A stretch of DNA of 64,000 nt from Ignavibacteria bacterium (GTDB lineage: Bacteria; Bacteroidota; Ignavibacteria; Ignavibacteriales; Ignavibacteriaceae), in assembly GCA_017302895.1 (NCBI GenBank), contig JAFLBV010000001.1, positions 930,001-994,000 on the forward strand, given 5' to 3'. Position 1 is the first letter of the stretch. Each line of letters opens with the position of its first letter. Both the position numbers and the translations under genes were made by a program. Under the pieces are notes generated by a model. The model searched no databases and was not told the origin of the DNA. It saw only the letters and a program-made list of their open reading frames with translations. This document shows positions 1-7,754 of this stretch, one piece after another.

Positions 1-47
1 AAAGAAATTATCAATAAGACAAAGAGAAGATATTTCACCGTCAGCCT

Positions 48-1364
48 CTACCGTGCCTGTTTTTCGAATGTGGGAACACTTCCTTTCACGCCATAGAAGG
101 CGATGAAAGCATAACAAATAACAGGAAGGATAAATGCGTGATGGATTCCGATTGAATCGGCAATTGCACCCTGAACAACAGGGATAAGAGCTCCACCAAC
201 TATTGCCATGCAAAGAATACCAGATGCCTGTCCGGTATGTTTACCCAGACCTTTAATAGCGAGTGAGAAGATGGTCGGAAACATGATCGAGTTAAAAAGT
301 CCGACGAGGAGGATCGACCAGATTGCAATTTGTCCATCTGTAAGCATGGAAACAACCACGAGAACTGCTGCTGCTACTGCATTGAAACCAAGAACCTGTC
401 CCGGATTGATTTTCCTTTGAACGGCAGAGCCTATGAATCTTCCAACCATTGCACCACCCCAGTAGAAGGAAACAAGTTTTCCTGCATCCACTTCGGCGAG
501 GGTTTTATCGAGGGTAACAAAATAGTTTACAAGGAAGCTGCCAATCGCCACTTCTGCACCTACATAAACAAAGATTCCAACTGCTCCGAGGATCAGGTGT
601 TTATATCCCCATGCACTCGGGTGAAGATCGTCATAACTTTGCTTTACGCCGTCATCGGATTCAACACTTCCGGCTTCTATTTGGGGAAGTTTAATGTAGG
701 CGAAGACAGCAGAAAGGAGAATAAGAACTGCTGCGAGACCAAGATAAGGAGTTTGAACAGCGGCTGCCTCGGCTGCCTTGTACAGTTCGAGTTGTGCAGG
801 AGCCATCTTTGCCATTTCTTCTGAAGACTTTACTGCTGTAGAGAGAATAAGCAAAGACCCGAAGTAAGGGGCAACTGTTGTTCCGAGTGAATTGAAAGCC
901 TGTGTTAAATTCAATCTTGATGAAGCTGTCTCAGGTTTACCAAGAATGGTAACATAAGGATTTGCTGCCACTTGAAGGAGTGTGATGCCTGCGGCGAGGA
1001 TAAAAAATGCCAGCAGGAAAACAGGATATGACCTCATGCCCGCTGCGGGATAAAAAATTAAAGTGCCCACACCGGCAATAAGGAGACCGAGAACGATACC
1101 TTTTTTATAGCCCACCTTTTCGACCAGTTTCCCCGATGGGAGGGAGACGAGGAAATAAGCAAGGAAAAAAGTAAACTGTACCAGCATCGACTCAGTATAA
1201 CTGAGTGAGAAAACATTCTTCAGATGAGGAATGAGAATATCGTTCAGACATGTGAGGAATCCCCACATAAAAAAGAGGGATGTAAGAATACTCAGTTCGG
1301 GAAGATAATTTTTATTGCTTCCGCTGCTTTTTGTTTTGCCGGCATTAGTAACCATGGTTGCCAT
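48..1364 (-). CDS. Sugar:proton symporter, FucP/GluP family (MFS)
   Basis: 438 residues, about 12 hydrophobic segments. It starts with a short polar tail and continues with the FucP/GluP signature region ([10 protein letters not shown] near residue 33, then the NPYVTILG and [12 protein letters not shown] segments). Family members import fucose, glucose or galactose with protons across the inner membrane. It is divergent from the sensor operon that begins at 1616, and a sigma-54 type promoter lies 52-67 bp upstream of its start. The likely role is uptake of glucose or a related monosaccharide released by the beta-glucan locus; the exact sugar cannot be read from sequence. Confidence 0.88.
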   Translation of the reverse strand: MATMVTNAGKTKSSGSNKNYLPELSILTSLFFMWGFLTCLNDILIPHLKNVFSLSYTESMLVQFTFFLAYFLVSLPSGKLVEKVGYKKGIVLGLLIAGVGTLIFYPAAGMRSYPVFLLAFFILAAGITLLQVAANPYVTILGKPETASSRLNLTQAFNSLGTTVAPYFGSLLILSTAVKSSEEMAKMAPAQLELYKAAEAAAVQTPYLGLAAVLILLSAVFAYIKLPQIEAGSVESDDGVKQSYDDLHPSAWGYKHLILGAVGIFVYVGAEVAIGSFLVNYFVTLDKTLAEVDAGKLVSFYWGGAMVGRFIGSAVQRKINPGQVLGFNAVAAAVLVVVSMLTDGQIAIWSILLVGLFNSIMFPTIFSLAIKGLGKHTGQASGILCMAIVGGALIPVVQGAIADSIGIHHAFILPVICYAFIAFYGVKGSVPTFEKQAR

Positions 1365-1415
1365 TTTTTCTCCAATAGAAAGACTGAAAGTACTTTTAAC
1401 AAAGATAATATCTAC

Positions 1416-1431
1416 GCAATAACTGTGCCCG
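1416..1431 (-). promoter_or_regulatory. Sigma-54 (-24/-12) promoter of the sugar symporter gene
   Basis: Read on the minus strand the sequence is CGGGCAC-AGTTA-TTGC. It matches the TGGCAC-N5-TTGC consensus at all but the first base and has the obligatory GG-N10-GC spacing. The predicted transcription start is near 1404, giving a leader of about 40 nt before the start codon at 1364. It lies 83 bp downstream (minus-strand sense) of the operator-like site at 1501-1531. Confidence 0.72.
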
Positions 1432-1500
1432 AATTGTTTAATTCACTTTAGGCATTATTTTTGTATTATTATTTCACGCGCTGCTGTTCGTTTTTATTAA

Positions 1501-1531
1501 TTTGATAATTTTTGCTTATCAAAATAATAAT
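1501..1531. promoter_or_regulatory. Operator-like inverted repeat A, likely activator binding site
   Basis: TTTGATAA-N7-TTATCAAA is a perfect 8-bp inverted repeat (1501-1508 and 1516-1523) followed by ATAATAAT. The same element, with one base changed in one arm, recurs at 5915-5945. Both copies sit at a typical enhancer distance upstream of a sigma-54 promoter. Because this copy lies between the divergent symporter and sensor genes it could also autoregulate the sensor operon. Confidence 0.65.
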
Positions 1532-1584
1532 CCCGGTGAAAACAGACGAATAAAATCGGTGGGAAAAGAGGAAAATTAATATTC

Positions 1585-1592
1585 TATATTTG
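1585..1592 (+). promoter_or_regulatory. Bacteroidota-type -7 box of the sensor operon
   Basis: TATATTTG fits the TAnnTTTG element used by the primary sigma factor of Bacteroidota. It lies 23 bp before the ATG at 1616. No TTG is present at the expected -33 position, so expression may be weak or need help. Confidence 0.45.
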
Positions 1593-1615
1593 CACTAAAA
1601 GTTTGCGGAAATTCC

Positions 1616-2929
1616 ATGAATCTTGAAAAGATCTTTTATATCGTGGCGAGTACGGTTCTCGTAACGGTTTTTGTCCTTATCGTTTTTATCTTTTCTCCGG
1701 TCTCTTATGATGAAAATCTCAAGAAATCGGAGAAGGTAATCTATTACGCAGACAACATTTCCCCGGCGCTTCAAAAGATAATTAATAAATTTAACACCGT
1801 ATACCGCGGCAGGATCAGGGTTGAGACGATAGACCTCTCTTTCGACAAATTCAGCACAAACGAGAGAAAAGAGCTTTTAGCGAGATATCTGAGAAGTAAA
1901 AGCAGCAGGATAGATCTTTTCAGCGTTGATATCATTTGGGTTCCAAGATTCTCAAGGTGGGCTTTACCGTTGAACCGGTTACTCGATTCCAATCTGGTTG
2001 GCGACATCATGCCGCACTTCCTGCCGACAAGTTACACGAGTGACTCACTTGTCGCAATTCCACTCTATTTTGACATTGCAGTAATGTTCTACAGGGATGA
2101 TCTTCTGAAGAAGGTGCCGGGTTATGAAGTATTTGAAAAGGAACTTGCAGAATCGATCACCTGGGAACGGTTCATCGAGTTAAGAAGTCTGGTTGATGAT
2201 GCCAATAACAGGAGAAACAAACCTTTTTACATTTTTCAGGCAGATGAATATGAAGGGCTTATGTGCAGTTTCGTGGAAATAATGGCTAATATGAACAACC
2301 AGATCAATCTGAAAAACGACAATATCAGCAAAAATGACAAAGTTGCCGGAGAGGCTGTTCAGTTCCTGGTCGATCTCGTTCACAAGTCAAAGATTTCACC
2401 GGTTGTGGTTTCCGGGTTAAAAGAAAACCAGAGCTATCAATATTATTTCGACAACGAGGGGTTTGCTCTGAGGGGCTGGCCCGGTTTTCTGAGCCCGTCA
2501 ACAACGGCACTGAAAGAAGAGTACAGAAGTAAAGTAAAGGCGGTACCACTTCCACACATTTCAGGAAGTAAGCCGGCTTATGTTTTCGGGGGCTGGAATC
2601 TGATGATCTCAAAATTTTCCGATAACATCCCCGAGGTTGTCAGGTTTGTTAATTATCTGCTAACTGATGAGAATCAAAAATTTCACTATGAAGAAGGAAA
2701 TGTACTGCCTGTGAAGAGATCGGTTTATGAAGATGCAGAATTTATCAAACGACATCCGGAACTGACATTCTACGCCAAATTGTTTGAATCGGGCGTTCAC
2801 CGACCGATATTTGAAGATTATACCGGTTTGTCGGACATTATTGTGAAACACCTTAACGATGCAATAAAAAACAATAAAAGCGGAGATGCAACAGTTACAG
2901 GTATCAAGAAAGATCTGAAATTAAAATGA
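1616..2929 (+). CDS. Membrane-anchored extracellular solute (sugar)-binding protein, sensor component
   Basis: 437 residues. One hydrophobic segment (about residues 7-28) with no clear cleavage site is followed by a family 1 solute-binding fold (YADNISPALQKIINKFN near residue 43, VFGGWNLMIS and the YLLTDENQKF region later). Such proteins normally feed ABC importers of oligosaccharides. Here there is no permease or ATPase; instead the gene is 7 bp ahead of a histidine kinase and a response regulator. I infer that it is tethered in the inner membrane facing the periplasm and presents a glucan oligomer to the kinase. The ligand is unknown. Confidence 0.8.
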   Translation: MNLEKIFYIVASTVLVTVFVLIVFIFSPVSYDENLKKSEKVIYYADNISPALQKIINKFNTVYRGRIRVETIDLSFDKFSTNERKELLARYLRSKSSRIDLFSVDIIWVPRFSRWALPLNRLLDSNLVGDIMPHFLPTSYTSDSLVAIPLYFDIAVMFYRDDLLKKVPGYEVFEKELAESITWERFIELRSLVDDANNRRNKPFYIFQADEYEGLMCSFVEIMANMNNQINLKNDNISKNDKVAGEAVQFLVDLVHKSKISPVVVSGLKENQSYQYYFDNEGFALRGWPGFLSPSTTALKEEYRSKVKAVPLPHISGSKPAYVFGGWNLMISKFSDNIPEVVRFVNYLLTDENQKFHYEEGNVLPVKRSVYEDAEFIKRHPELTFYAKLFESGVHRPIFEDYTGLSDIIVKHLNDAIKNNKSGDATVTGIKKDLKLK

Positions 2930-2936
2930 GTAATTC

Positions 2937-4412
2937 ATGAAACAGAAGTTTTCTGACAAGATAAAAGAGTACCACTTCGAGTTCAGGCATGTCACTGTCC
3001 TTTTTATTATACTCTTCTCTTTTCAGTTGATAGTTTCCTTTATCAACAAGTCTTCCATTAAAAACTTTTTGGATACCACTCAGGACTGGTATCAGAAAGA
3101 GTCGGCTGAAGAGATCGCCAATCTGACTGCGACCGCAATAGAACTTGCTGTGGAATCCGTGAATCCTGCCACAAACCTCGAACCTGAGCGGGAGAGGCAG
3201 GTGATTCAGTCGTTCGATATCATATTCAGCCAGCAACAGCTTACCCATAATGTCGACAAACTTTTCCTGATTGTGCACGATGGCAGTGAAATATACAGCA
3301 TCAACGACGGGAAAACCCTCTATTCAGCGCTTATTGAAAAGAAATTTCCGTCAAAGGTATCGACTGCAGACAATGGGGTGATAAGCTTATACAAATCCGT
3401 TGAGGAGGAACTTAAGACAACTGAGAGGATAAAAAGTGTAATACCGGACAAACAAACCTTCCATATATTCGTCCCGTTTGTGATCAGGGGCGAATTTATT
3501 GGAGCCATCTATATGCTCATCTCACCTGATTTCAGTACCATCAGCGATCAGGTGATCAGCAGTTATGATGAAACTTCTGTTATTTACCTTTCCCTGATTA
3601 CGCTGGGTCTGCTGGCAATGTATTTTATCTCTTCCTATACTGTAAAGGAGAGGGATGAAACACAAAACCTTCTTTTTGAAGAGCACGAAAAGAATCTGAA
3701 AAAGCAGATAAACTATGAAAATGAACTGATTTTTACGAAGAGGATATATCATACCCATCACAAAGCCGAAAAAATAATGGGATTCATCAAGGAAGACCTT
3801 CGGAAACTCGAGGCAGGGAACAGCGATGAAATAAAATACAGGGTAACCAAATATTCCAATTTCGTATCCCGTGTAATCTATGACATGAAGTGGTACGAAC
3901 CCCCGATCCAGACGATCAGGAATCAGATTTTCAGAACAAATCTGAACGAAGTGGTCACTTTCATAGTGGATAACATCTTCCGCCGTACTTCCACAGAATC
4001 CGACGCATTTAAGATAAATTGTGAATTGGAACAAAATTTACCTGTAGTTAATGTAAACGAGTTCGTCGTCTGGGAAATTGTTGAGCCACTGATACAAAAC
4101 AGCATTGATCACGGTTCTGAATCGGGACTCATCATTACGGTTCAGACCATCCACGATGAACCGGCAAAATGCTCCAGACTGATTATTCGCGACAACGGGA
4201 AAGGAATAGACCAGCATCTTCTTGAAGCAAATGAGAACGGGTTAAAGATGATTTTTGTGGAAAACACCACGACAAAAACCCAGGGATTGCGAAATTCTGG
4301 ATACGGTTGCTACATCGCCTGGGAAATGACAAGGCGTTGCGGGTGGGAACTCGATGTCGAAAACCTTCCTGAAAGAGGATGCCAATTTACAATTACAATA
4401 AAACACTGCTAA
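2937..4412 (+). CDS. Sensor histidine kinase partnered with a binding protein
   Basis: 491 residues. Membrane segments lie at about 19-36 and 214-234 and enclose a periplasmic sensor of about 175 residues. A cytoplasmic helix follows with candidate phospho-acceptor histidines H272/H274/H275 (YHTHHKAEK). The HATPase domain has its N box at N388, DNGKGI at 419-424 and GYG at 455-457. The histidine box is not the textbook HExxH/P form. The gene is 7 bp after the binding-protein gene and 18 bp before the response regulator, so a three-component relay is the natural reading. It senses a periplasmic signal and phosphorylates the regulator at 4431. Confidence 0.85.
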   Translation: MKQKFSDKIKEYHFEFRHVTVLFIILFSFQLIVSFINKSSIKNFLDTTQDWYQKESAEEIANLTATAIELAVESVNPATNLEPERERQVIQSFDIIFSQQQLTHNVDKLFLIVHDGSEIYSINDGKTLYSALIEKKFPSKVSTADNGVISLYKSVEEELKTTERIKSVIPDKQTFHIFVPFVIRGEFIGAIYMLISPDFSTISDQVISSYDETSVIYLSLITLGLLAMYFISSYTVKERDETQNLLFEEHEKNLKKQINYENELIFTKRIYHTHHKAEKIMGFIKEDLRKLEAGNSDEIKYRVTKYSNFVSRVIYDMKWYEPPIQTIRNQIFRTNLNEVVTFIVDNIFRRTSTESDAFKINCELEQNLPVVNVNEFVVWEIVEPLIQNSIDHGSESGLIITVQTIHDEPAKCSRLIIRDNGKGIDQHLLEANENGLKMIFVENTTTKTQGLRNSGYGCYIAWEMTRRCGWELDVENLPERGCQFTITIKHC

Positions 4413-4430
4413 CACCATCCGGAGAGTGTA

Positions 4431-5906
4431 ATGATTTTTCAAGATAAAAATATAAGTATCCTTCTGATTGAAGATGAAGAATTCGATGTGAGAAGGGTGA
4501 AAAAGACAGTCCAACCGTTTTCCGACAAGATGGAGATTGTTCATTATGTCTCGAACGGAAAAGCGGCACTCGAGTACCTTGAGACAAATAAAGGGAAAAT
4601 CGATATAGTGATTATGGACTACCAGATTTCGGGCGGTCTGATGGGTGAGGAACTGATTCATAAGATTAAGACAGTCGACCAGTCAATCCAGATTATTGTT
4701 ATTACAAAAATGACGATAAATCTGACAGATTATCACTTTGCCAATAAACTTATCAAGGCAGGTGCGTTCTGGTACTGTACCAAATATCCCGGTGATATCG
4801 ATGATTACATCTACCAGCCGACCGATTTCATTCTGAGTATCTTTAATGCCCATGAAAAAAGCTGGCTCGAGAGGGAACGGATGCGATCCCTGCAAAAAAT
4901 CAAAAGGAATGTGGAAGATATTCTCCATCAGAGGAGAATAATCGGCGACTCCCCCCTGATGACATCGCTTAAAGAAGACATTTTGAGGCTGGCAAAAAGC
5001 AACATCAACATCCTGATAAAGGGTGCTTCGGGTACGGGAAAAGAACTTGTTGCTCACAATATTCATTACCGAAGTGACAGAAAGTATGAGAACTTTGTGG
5101 TGGTCAACTGCGGAAGTCTTCCCGAACAGCTTGTTGAAAGTGAGCTTTTTGGGTACGAAAAGGGAGCTTTTACTGGAGCCGACAAGAAAAAACCGGGACT
5201 TTTTGAGATCGCAAATCACGGAACAATCTTCCTCGATGAAATAACTGAACTTCCCCTGACTGCACAGGTTAAACTCCTCAGGGTGATTCAGGAGGGTGAG
5301 ATAGAAAAAATCGGCAGAACCGAGACTGTAAAAGTTGATGTAAGAGTTATTGCCGCAACAAACAGGAATATTGAGCAGGAAGTAAGGGACAGACGGTTCA
5401 GGGAAGACCTTTACTACAGATTGAATGTGCTGCCTGTTATTGTTCCCGATTTAAAGAAGAGAGTGGAAGACATTCCTCTGTTAATCCATCATTTCCTCCA
5501 CAACAACAGTGTGGATATGGGGAGGGAGAAACCCCACATTCCGTCCGAAACCATGCAAATTTTCACCCGGTATGAGTGGCCGGGCAATGTGAGGGAACTA
5601 AAAAATGTGGTTCAGAGGGTACTTTTCAGTTCTGACAAGGTCATTTCACCAATTGAAGCTACAAAGGCGCTCGGGATGATGTTCGATGTCCTCTCGGATA
5701 ACGACACTTTAAAGGACCTTTTCAATGCAGAGAAAATCCTCGATCTCAAGGATGCCGAAAGGATATTCAGAGAGCGGTACTTTAATTTTGTCAGAATTCA
5801 CTCTGTCTCCGACTCGGATGCTGCGAAGAAAATGGGACTTGCTCCTCCAAATTACTACAGGATGATGAAGGAGTTGGGATTGAAGCAGGATGTGAAAGCC
5901 AGGTAA
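4431..5906 (+). CDS. Sigma-54-dependent response regulator, NtrC family
   Basis: 491 residues. The receiver domain (1-125) has acidic residues E14-D15-E16 and phospho-acceptor D63 (IMDYQ). The AAA+ activator domain has Walker A GASGTGKE at 198-205, the sigma-54 contact loop GAFTGA at 245-250 and Walker B GTIFLDE at 264-270. A short Fis-type helix-turn-helix lies near the C-terminus (about 462-485). Such proteins bind enhancer sites and open sigma-54 promoters. Two sigma-54 promoters with a shared upstream inverted repeat flank this operon and are its likely targets. A GGAGAG ribosome site precedes the start. Confidence 0.93.
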   Translation: MIFQDKNISILLIEDEEFDVRRVKKTVQPFSDKMEIVHYVSNGKAALEYLETNKGKIDIVIMDYQISGGLMGEELIHKIKTVDQSIQIIVITKMTINLTDYHFANKLIKAGAFWYCTKYPGDIDDYIYQPTDFILSIFNAHEKSWLERERMRSLQKIKRNVEDILHQRRIIGDSPLMTSLKEDILRLAKSNINILIKGASGTGKELVAHNIHYRSDRKYENFVVVNCGSLPEQLVESELFGYEKGAFTGADKKKPGLFEIANHGTIFLDEITELPLTAQVKLLRVIQEGEIEKIGRTETVKVDVRVIAATNRNIEQEVRDRRFREDLYYRLNVLPVIVPDLKKRVEDIPLLIHHFLHNNSVDMGREKPHIPSETMQIFTRYEWPGNVRELKNVVQRVLFSSDKVISPIEATKALGMMFDVLSDNDTLKDLFNAEKILDLKDAERIFRERYFNFVRIHSVSDSDAAKKMGLAPPNYYRMMKELGLKQDVKAR

Positions 5907-5914
5907 TTTATCAT

Positions 5915-5945
5915 TTTGATAAAATATCTTTATTAAAATAATAAT
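5915..5945. promoter_or_regulatory. Operator-like inverted repeat B, likely activator binding site
   Basis: TTTGATAA-N7-TTATTAAA followed by ATAATAAT, equal to site A (1501-1531) except for one arm base and the spacer. It starts 9 bp after the response-regulator stop and is centred about 93 bp upstream of the -24 GG of the sigma-54 promoter at 6017. It overlaps a second palindrome, TTTATCA-TTT-TGATAAA (5907-5923). An isolated half site TTTGATAA is at 5980-5987. Confidence 0.65.
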
Positions 5946-6016
5946 AGTGGCCACTTTCTGTCGGGGATGAATTCTCACTTTTGATAATTATTCCTTTGTT
6001 ATTACGGAAATTAGTG

Positions 6017-6033
6017 TTGGCACGATTTGTGCA
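6017..6033 (+). promoter_or_regulatory. Sigma-54 (-24/-12) promoter of the glucan locus
   Basis: TTGGCACGATTTGTGCA matches YTGGCACG-N4-TTGCW except for one base in the -12 element, with GG at 6019-6020 and GC at 6031-6032 exactly 10 bases apart. The predicted start of transcription is near 6044, 19 nt before the symporter ATG at 6063. It is probably the main promoter for the downstream run of genes. Confidence 0.78.
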
Positions 6034-6062
6034 TCTTCAAAATTGCACAAACAATTTAACAG

Positions 6063-7691
6063 ATGCCCAACACATTTACCTATTTAGATGCTTTTGTAAT
6101 AGTTCTCTACTTGATCGTGGTATTAAGTATCGGATTCTATTATTCGAAGAAGAATGACGAAAGCTACAGCGGCTACTTCCTCGCGGGAAGAAACACCGGC
6201 TGGATCGCGATAGGTCTGTCGATATTTGCCACTAATATTTCGAGTGAGCATTTCATAGGTCTTGCCGGTGCAGGATCGCTCAGGGGACTGGCAGTCGGAC
6301 AGTTTGAATTGATGGCAATTTTCACTCTACTGTTTGCGGGCTGGTTTCTCGCTCCTGTCTATTTCAAATCGGGGGTGTTTACAGTTCCCGAATTTCTGGG
6401 GTTAAATTTCGATGTACGAATGAGGAAGCTGTTTGCAGCCTTCTCAATTGTAATCTACATCCTCACAAAGATTCTTGTGTCGCTGTTTGCGGCAGGAATT
6501 CTTTTCTACAACATTTTCGGTCTCAATATTTACGCATCTTCCATTCTGATAGTTCTTATTACCGGGCTGTATACCGTTATAGGCGGGGCACACGCAGTAA
6601 TAAAGACACAGACATTTCAGGGAATAATCTTTATTACGGGTGCGGTAATTCTCTCAATACTTGGTTTCATAGCAGTTGGCGGGATAGATGGATTATATTC
6701 AAAACTTCCCGCCGATTTTTTCACGATGTTCAAATCATCCTCCGATAACGATTATCCCTGGACAGGCATCGTTTTCGGGGCTCCCGTTATCGCATTTTGG
6801 TACTGGTGTACCGATCAGTACATGGTACAGAGAATGCTCAGTGCAAGATCTGTCGAAGACGCAAGAAAAGGTTCTCTCCTCGCTGCAACTTTCAAACTAC
6901 TCCCCATTTTTATTTTAGTGCTCCCCGGTCTTTTCGCCGCAATTTTATATCCCGAGTCGAGAGGTGACGGTGCCTACTCTGCTTTAATCAATGGAAACAT
7001 ACTCCCTGTAGGATTAAAAGGGCTGGTCATTGCAGGGCTTTTGGCTGCAATCATGTCCTCACTCTCCGGTGCTTTCAACAGTATCGCAATTCTCTTTACA
7101 AACGATTATTACAAGTTGAAATATCCCGAGACAAATGAGAGGAAGCTTGTGCTCGTGGGCAGACTTGCTACCACAACAGCAGTAATAGCTGCAATCCTCA
7201 TAGTTCCTTTGGTGAAGATTGTAAGTTCGCAATTGTATCTGTTTTTACAGAGTGTGCAGTCATTTGTTAGTCCTCCGATTACTGCGGTATTTCTGTTTGG
7301 ATTGTTTTCCGGGAAGATGAATTCGCGTACTGCGATTATTACCCTTTCGGTAACGGAGTCTCTTGGACTTAGCCGTCTGGTGCTTGAGTTGCTCCAAACC
7401 AACGGAGTCGCACTTCATTCATTTTTTGAAGCTGTTCTGGCGATAAATTTTCTCCATTTCTCTCTCTTTCTCTTCATTATCAGTGTAGCAATGATCATGG
7501 GTCTGAATACAGGCAAGAGTAAAGACACAAACCCTTTTGCTGTTCAATTTAAGAATTCATTCCGGGAAAGCGGCAGGGAAATGGCGGCGGGTTTTTCAAA
7601 TATTATAAAGACACATACTCTTAGTCCCAGTTTTGTTCTTTCTGCAATCGTGTTGATCATGATACTCGGATTGTGGAGTATCTGGTCATAG
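6063..7691 (+). CDS. Sodium:solute (sugar) symporter, SSS/SGLT family
   Basis: 542 residues with about 14 hydrophobic segments. Family hallmarks are the SGYFLAGRNTGW segment near residue 36, FATNISSEHFIGLAGAG in transmembrane helix 1-2, and the SSLSGAFNSIAILFTNDYYKL stretch near residue 330. SGLT-like members import glucose or galactose with sodium across the inner membrane. It is the first gene after the sigma-54 promoter and is followed 63 bp later by a surface protein gene, consistent with uptake of the monosaccharide end product of the locus. Confidence 0.88.
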   Translation: MPNTFTYLDAFVIVLYLIVVLSIGFYYSKKNDESYSGYFLAGRNTGWIAIGLSIFATNISSEHFIGLAGAGSLRGLAVGQFELMAIFTLLFAGWFLAPVYFKSGVFTVPEFLGLNFDVRMRKLFAAFSIVIYILTKILVSLFAAGILFYNIFGLNIYASSILIVLITGLYTVIGGAHAVIKTQTFQGIIFITGAVILSILGFIAVGGIDGLYSKLPADFFTMFKSSSDNDYPWTGIVFGAPVIAFWYWCTDQYMVQRMLSARSVEDARKGSLLAATFKLLPIFILVLPGLFAAILYPESRGDGAYSALINGNILPVGLKGLVIAGLLAAIMSSLSGAFNSIAILFTNDYYKLKYPETNERKLVLVGRLATTTAVIAAILIVPLVKIVSSQLYLFLQSVQSFVSPPITAVFLFGLFSGKMNSRTAIITLSVTESLGLSRLVLELLQTNGVALHSFFEAVLAINFLHFSLFLFIISVAMIMGLNTGKSKDTNPFAVQFKNSFRESGREMAAGFSNIIKTHTLSPSFVLSAIVLIMILGLWSIWS

Positions 7692-7754
7692 AGAAAAGAA
7701 TTTAAGAAAACCAAAATTTCATTAACCAAAAACCACATTATTGAGGTAAAACAC

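Noticed and set aside
330..824. Open frame of 164 codons on the plus strand inside the sugar symporter gene
   Set aside because: It is antisense to a clearly coding membrane protein and its translation is Cys-rich with no family or signal.
3522..4034. Open frame of 170 codons on the minus strand within the kinase gene
   Set aside because: Shadow of the kinase frame; the translation has no recognisable domain and no promoter of its own.
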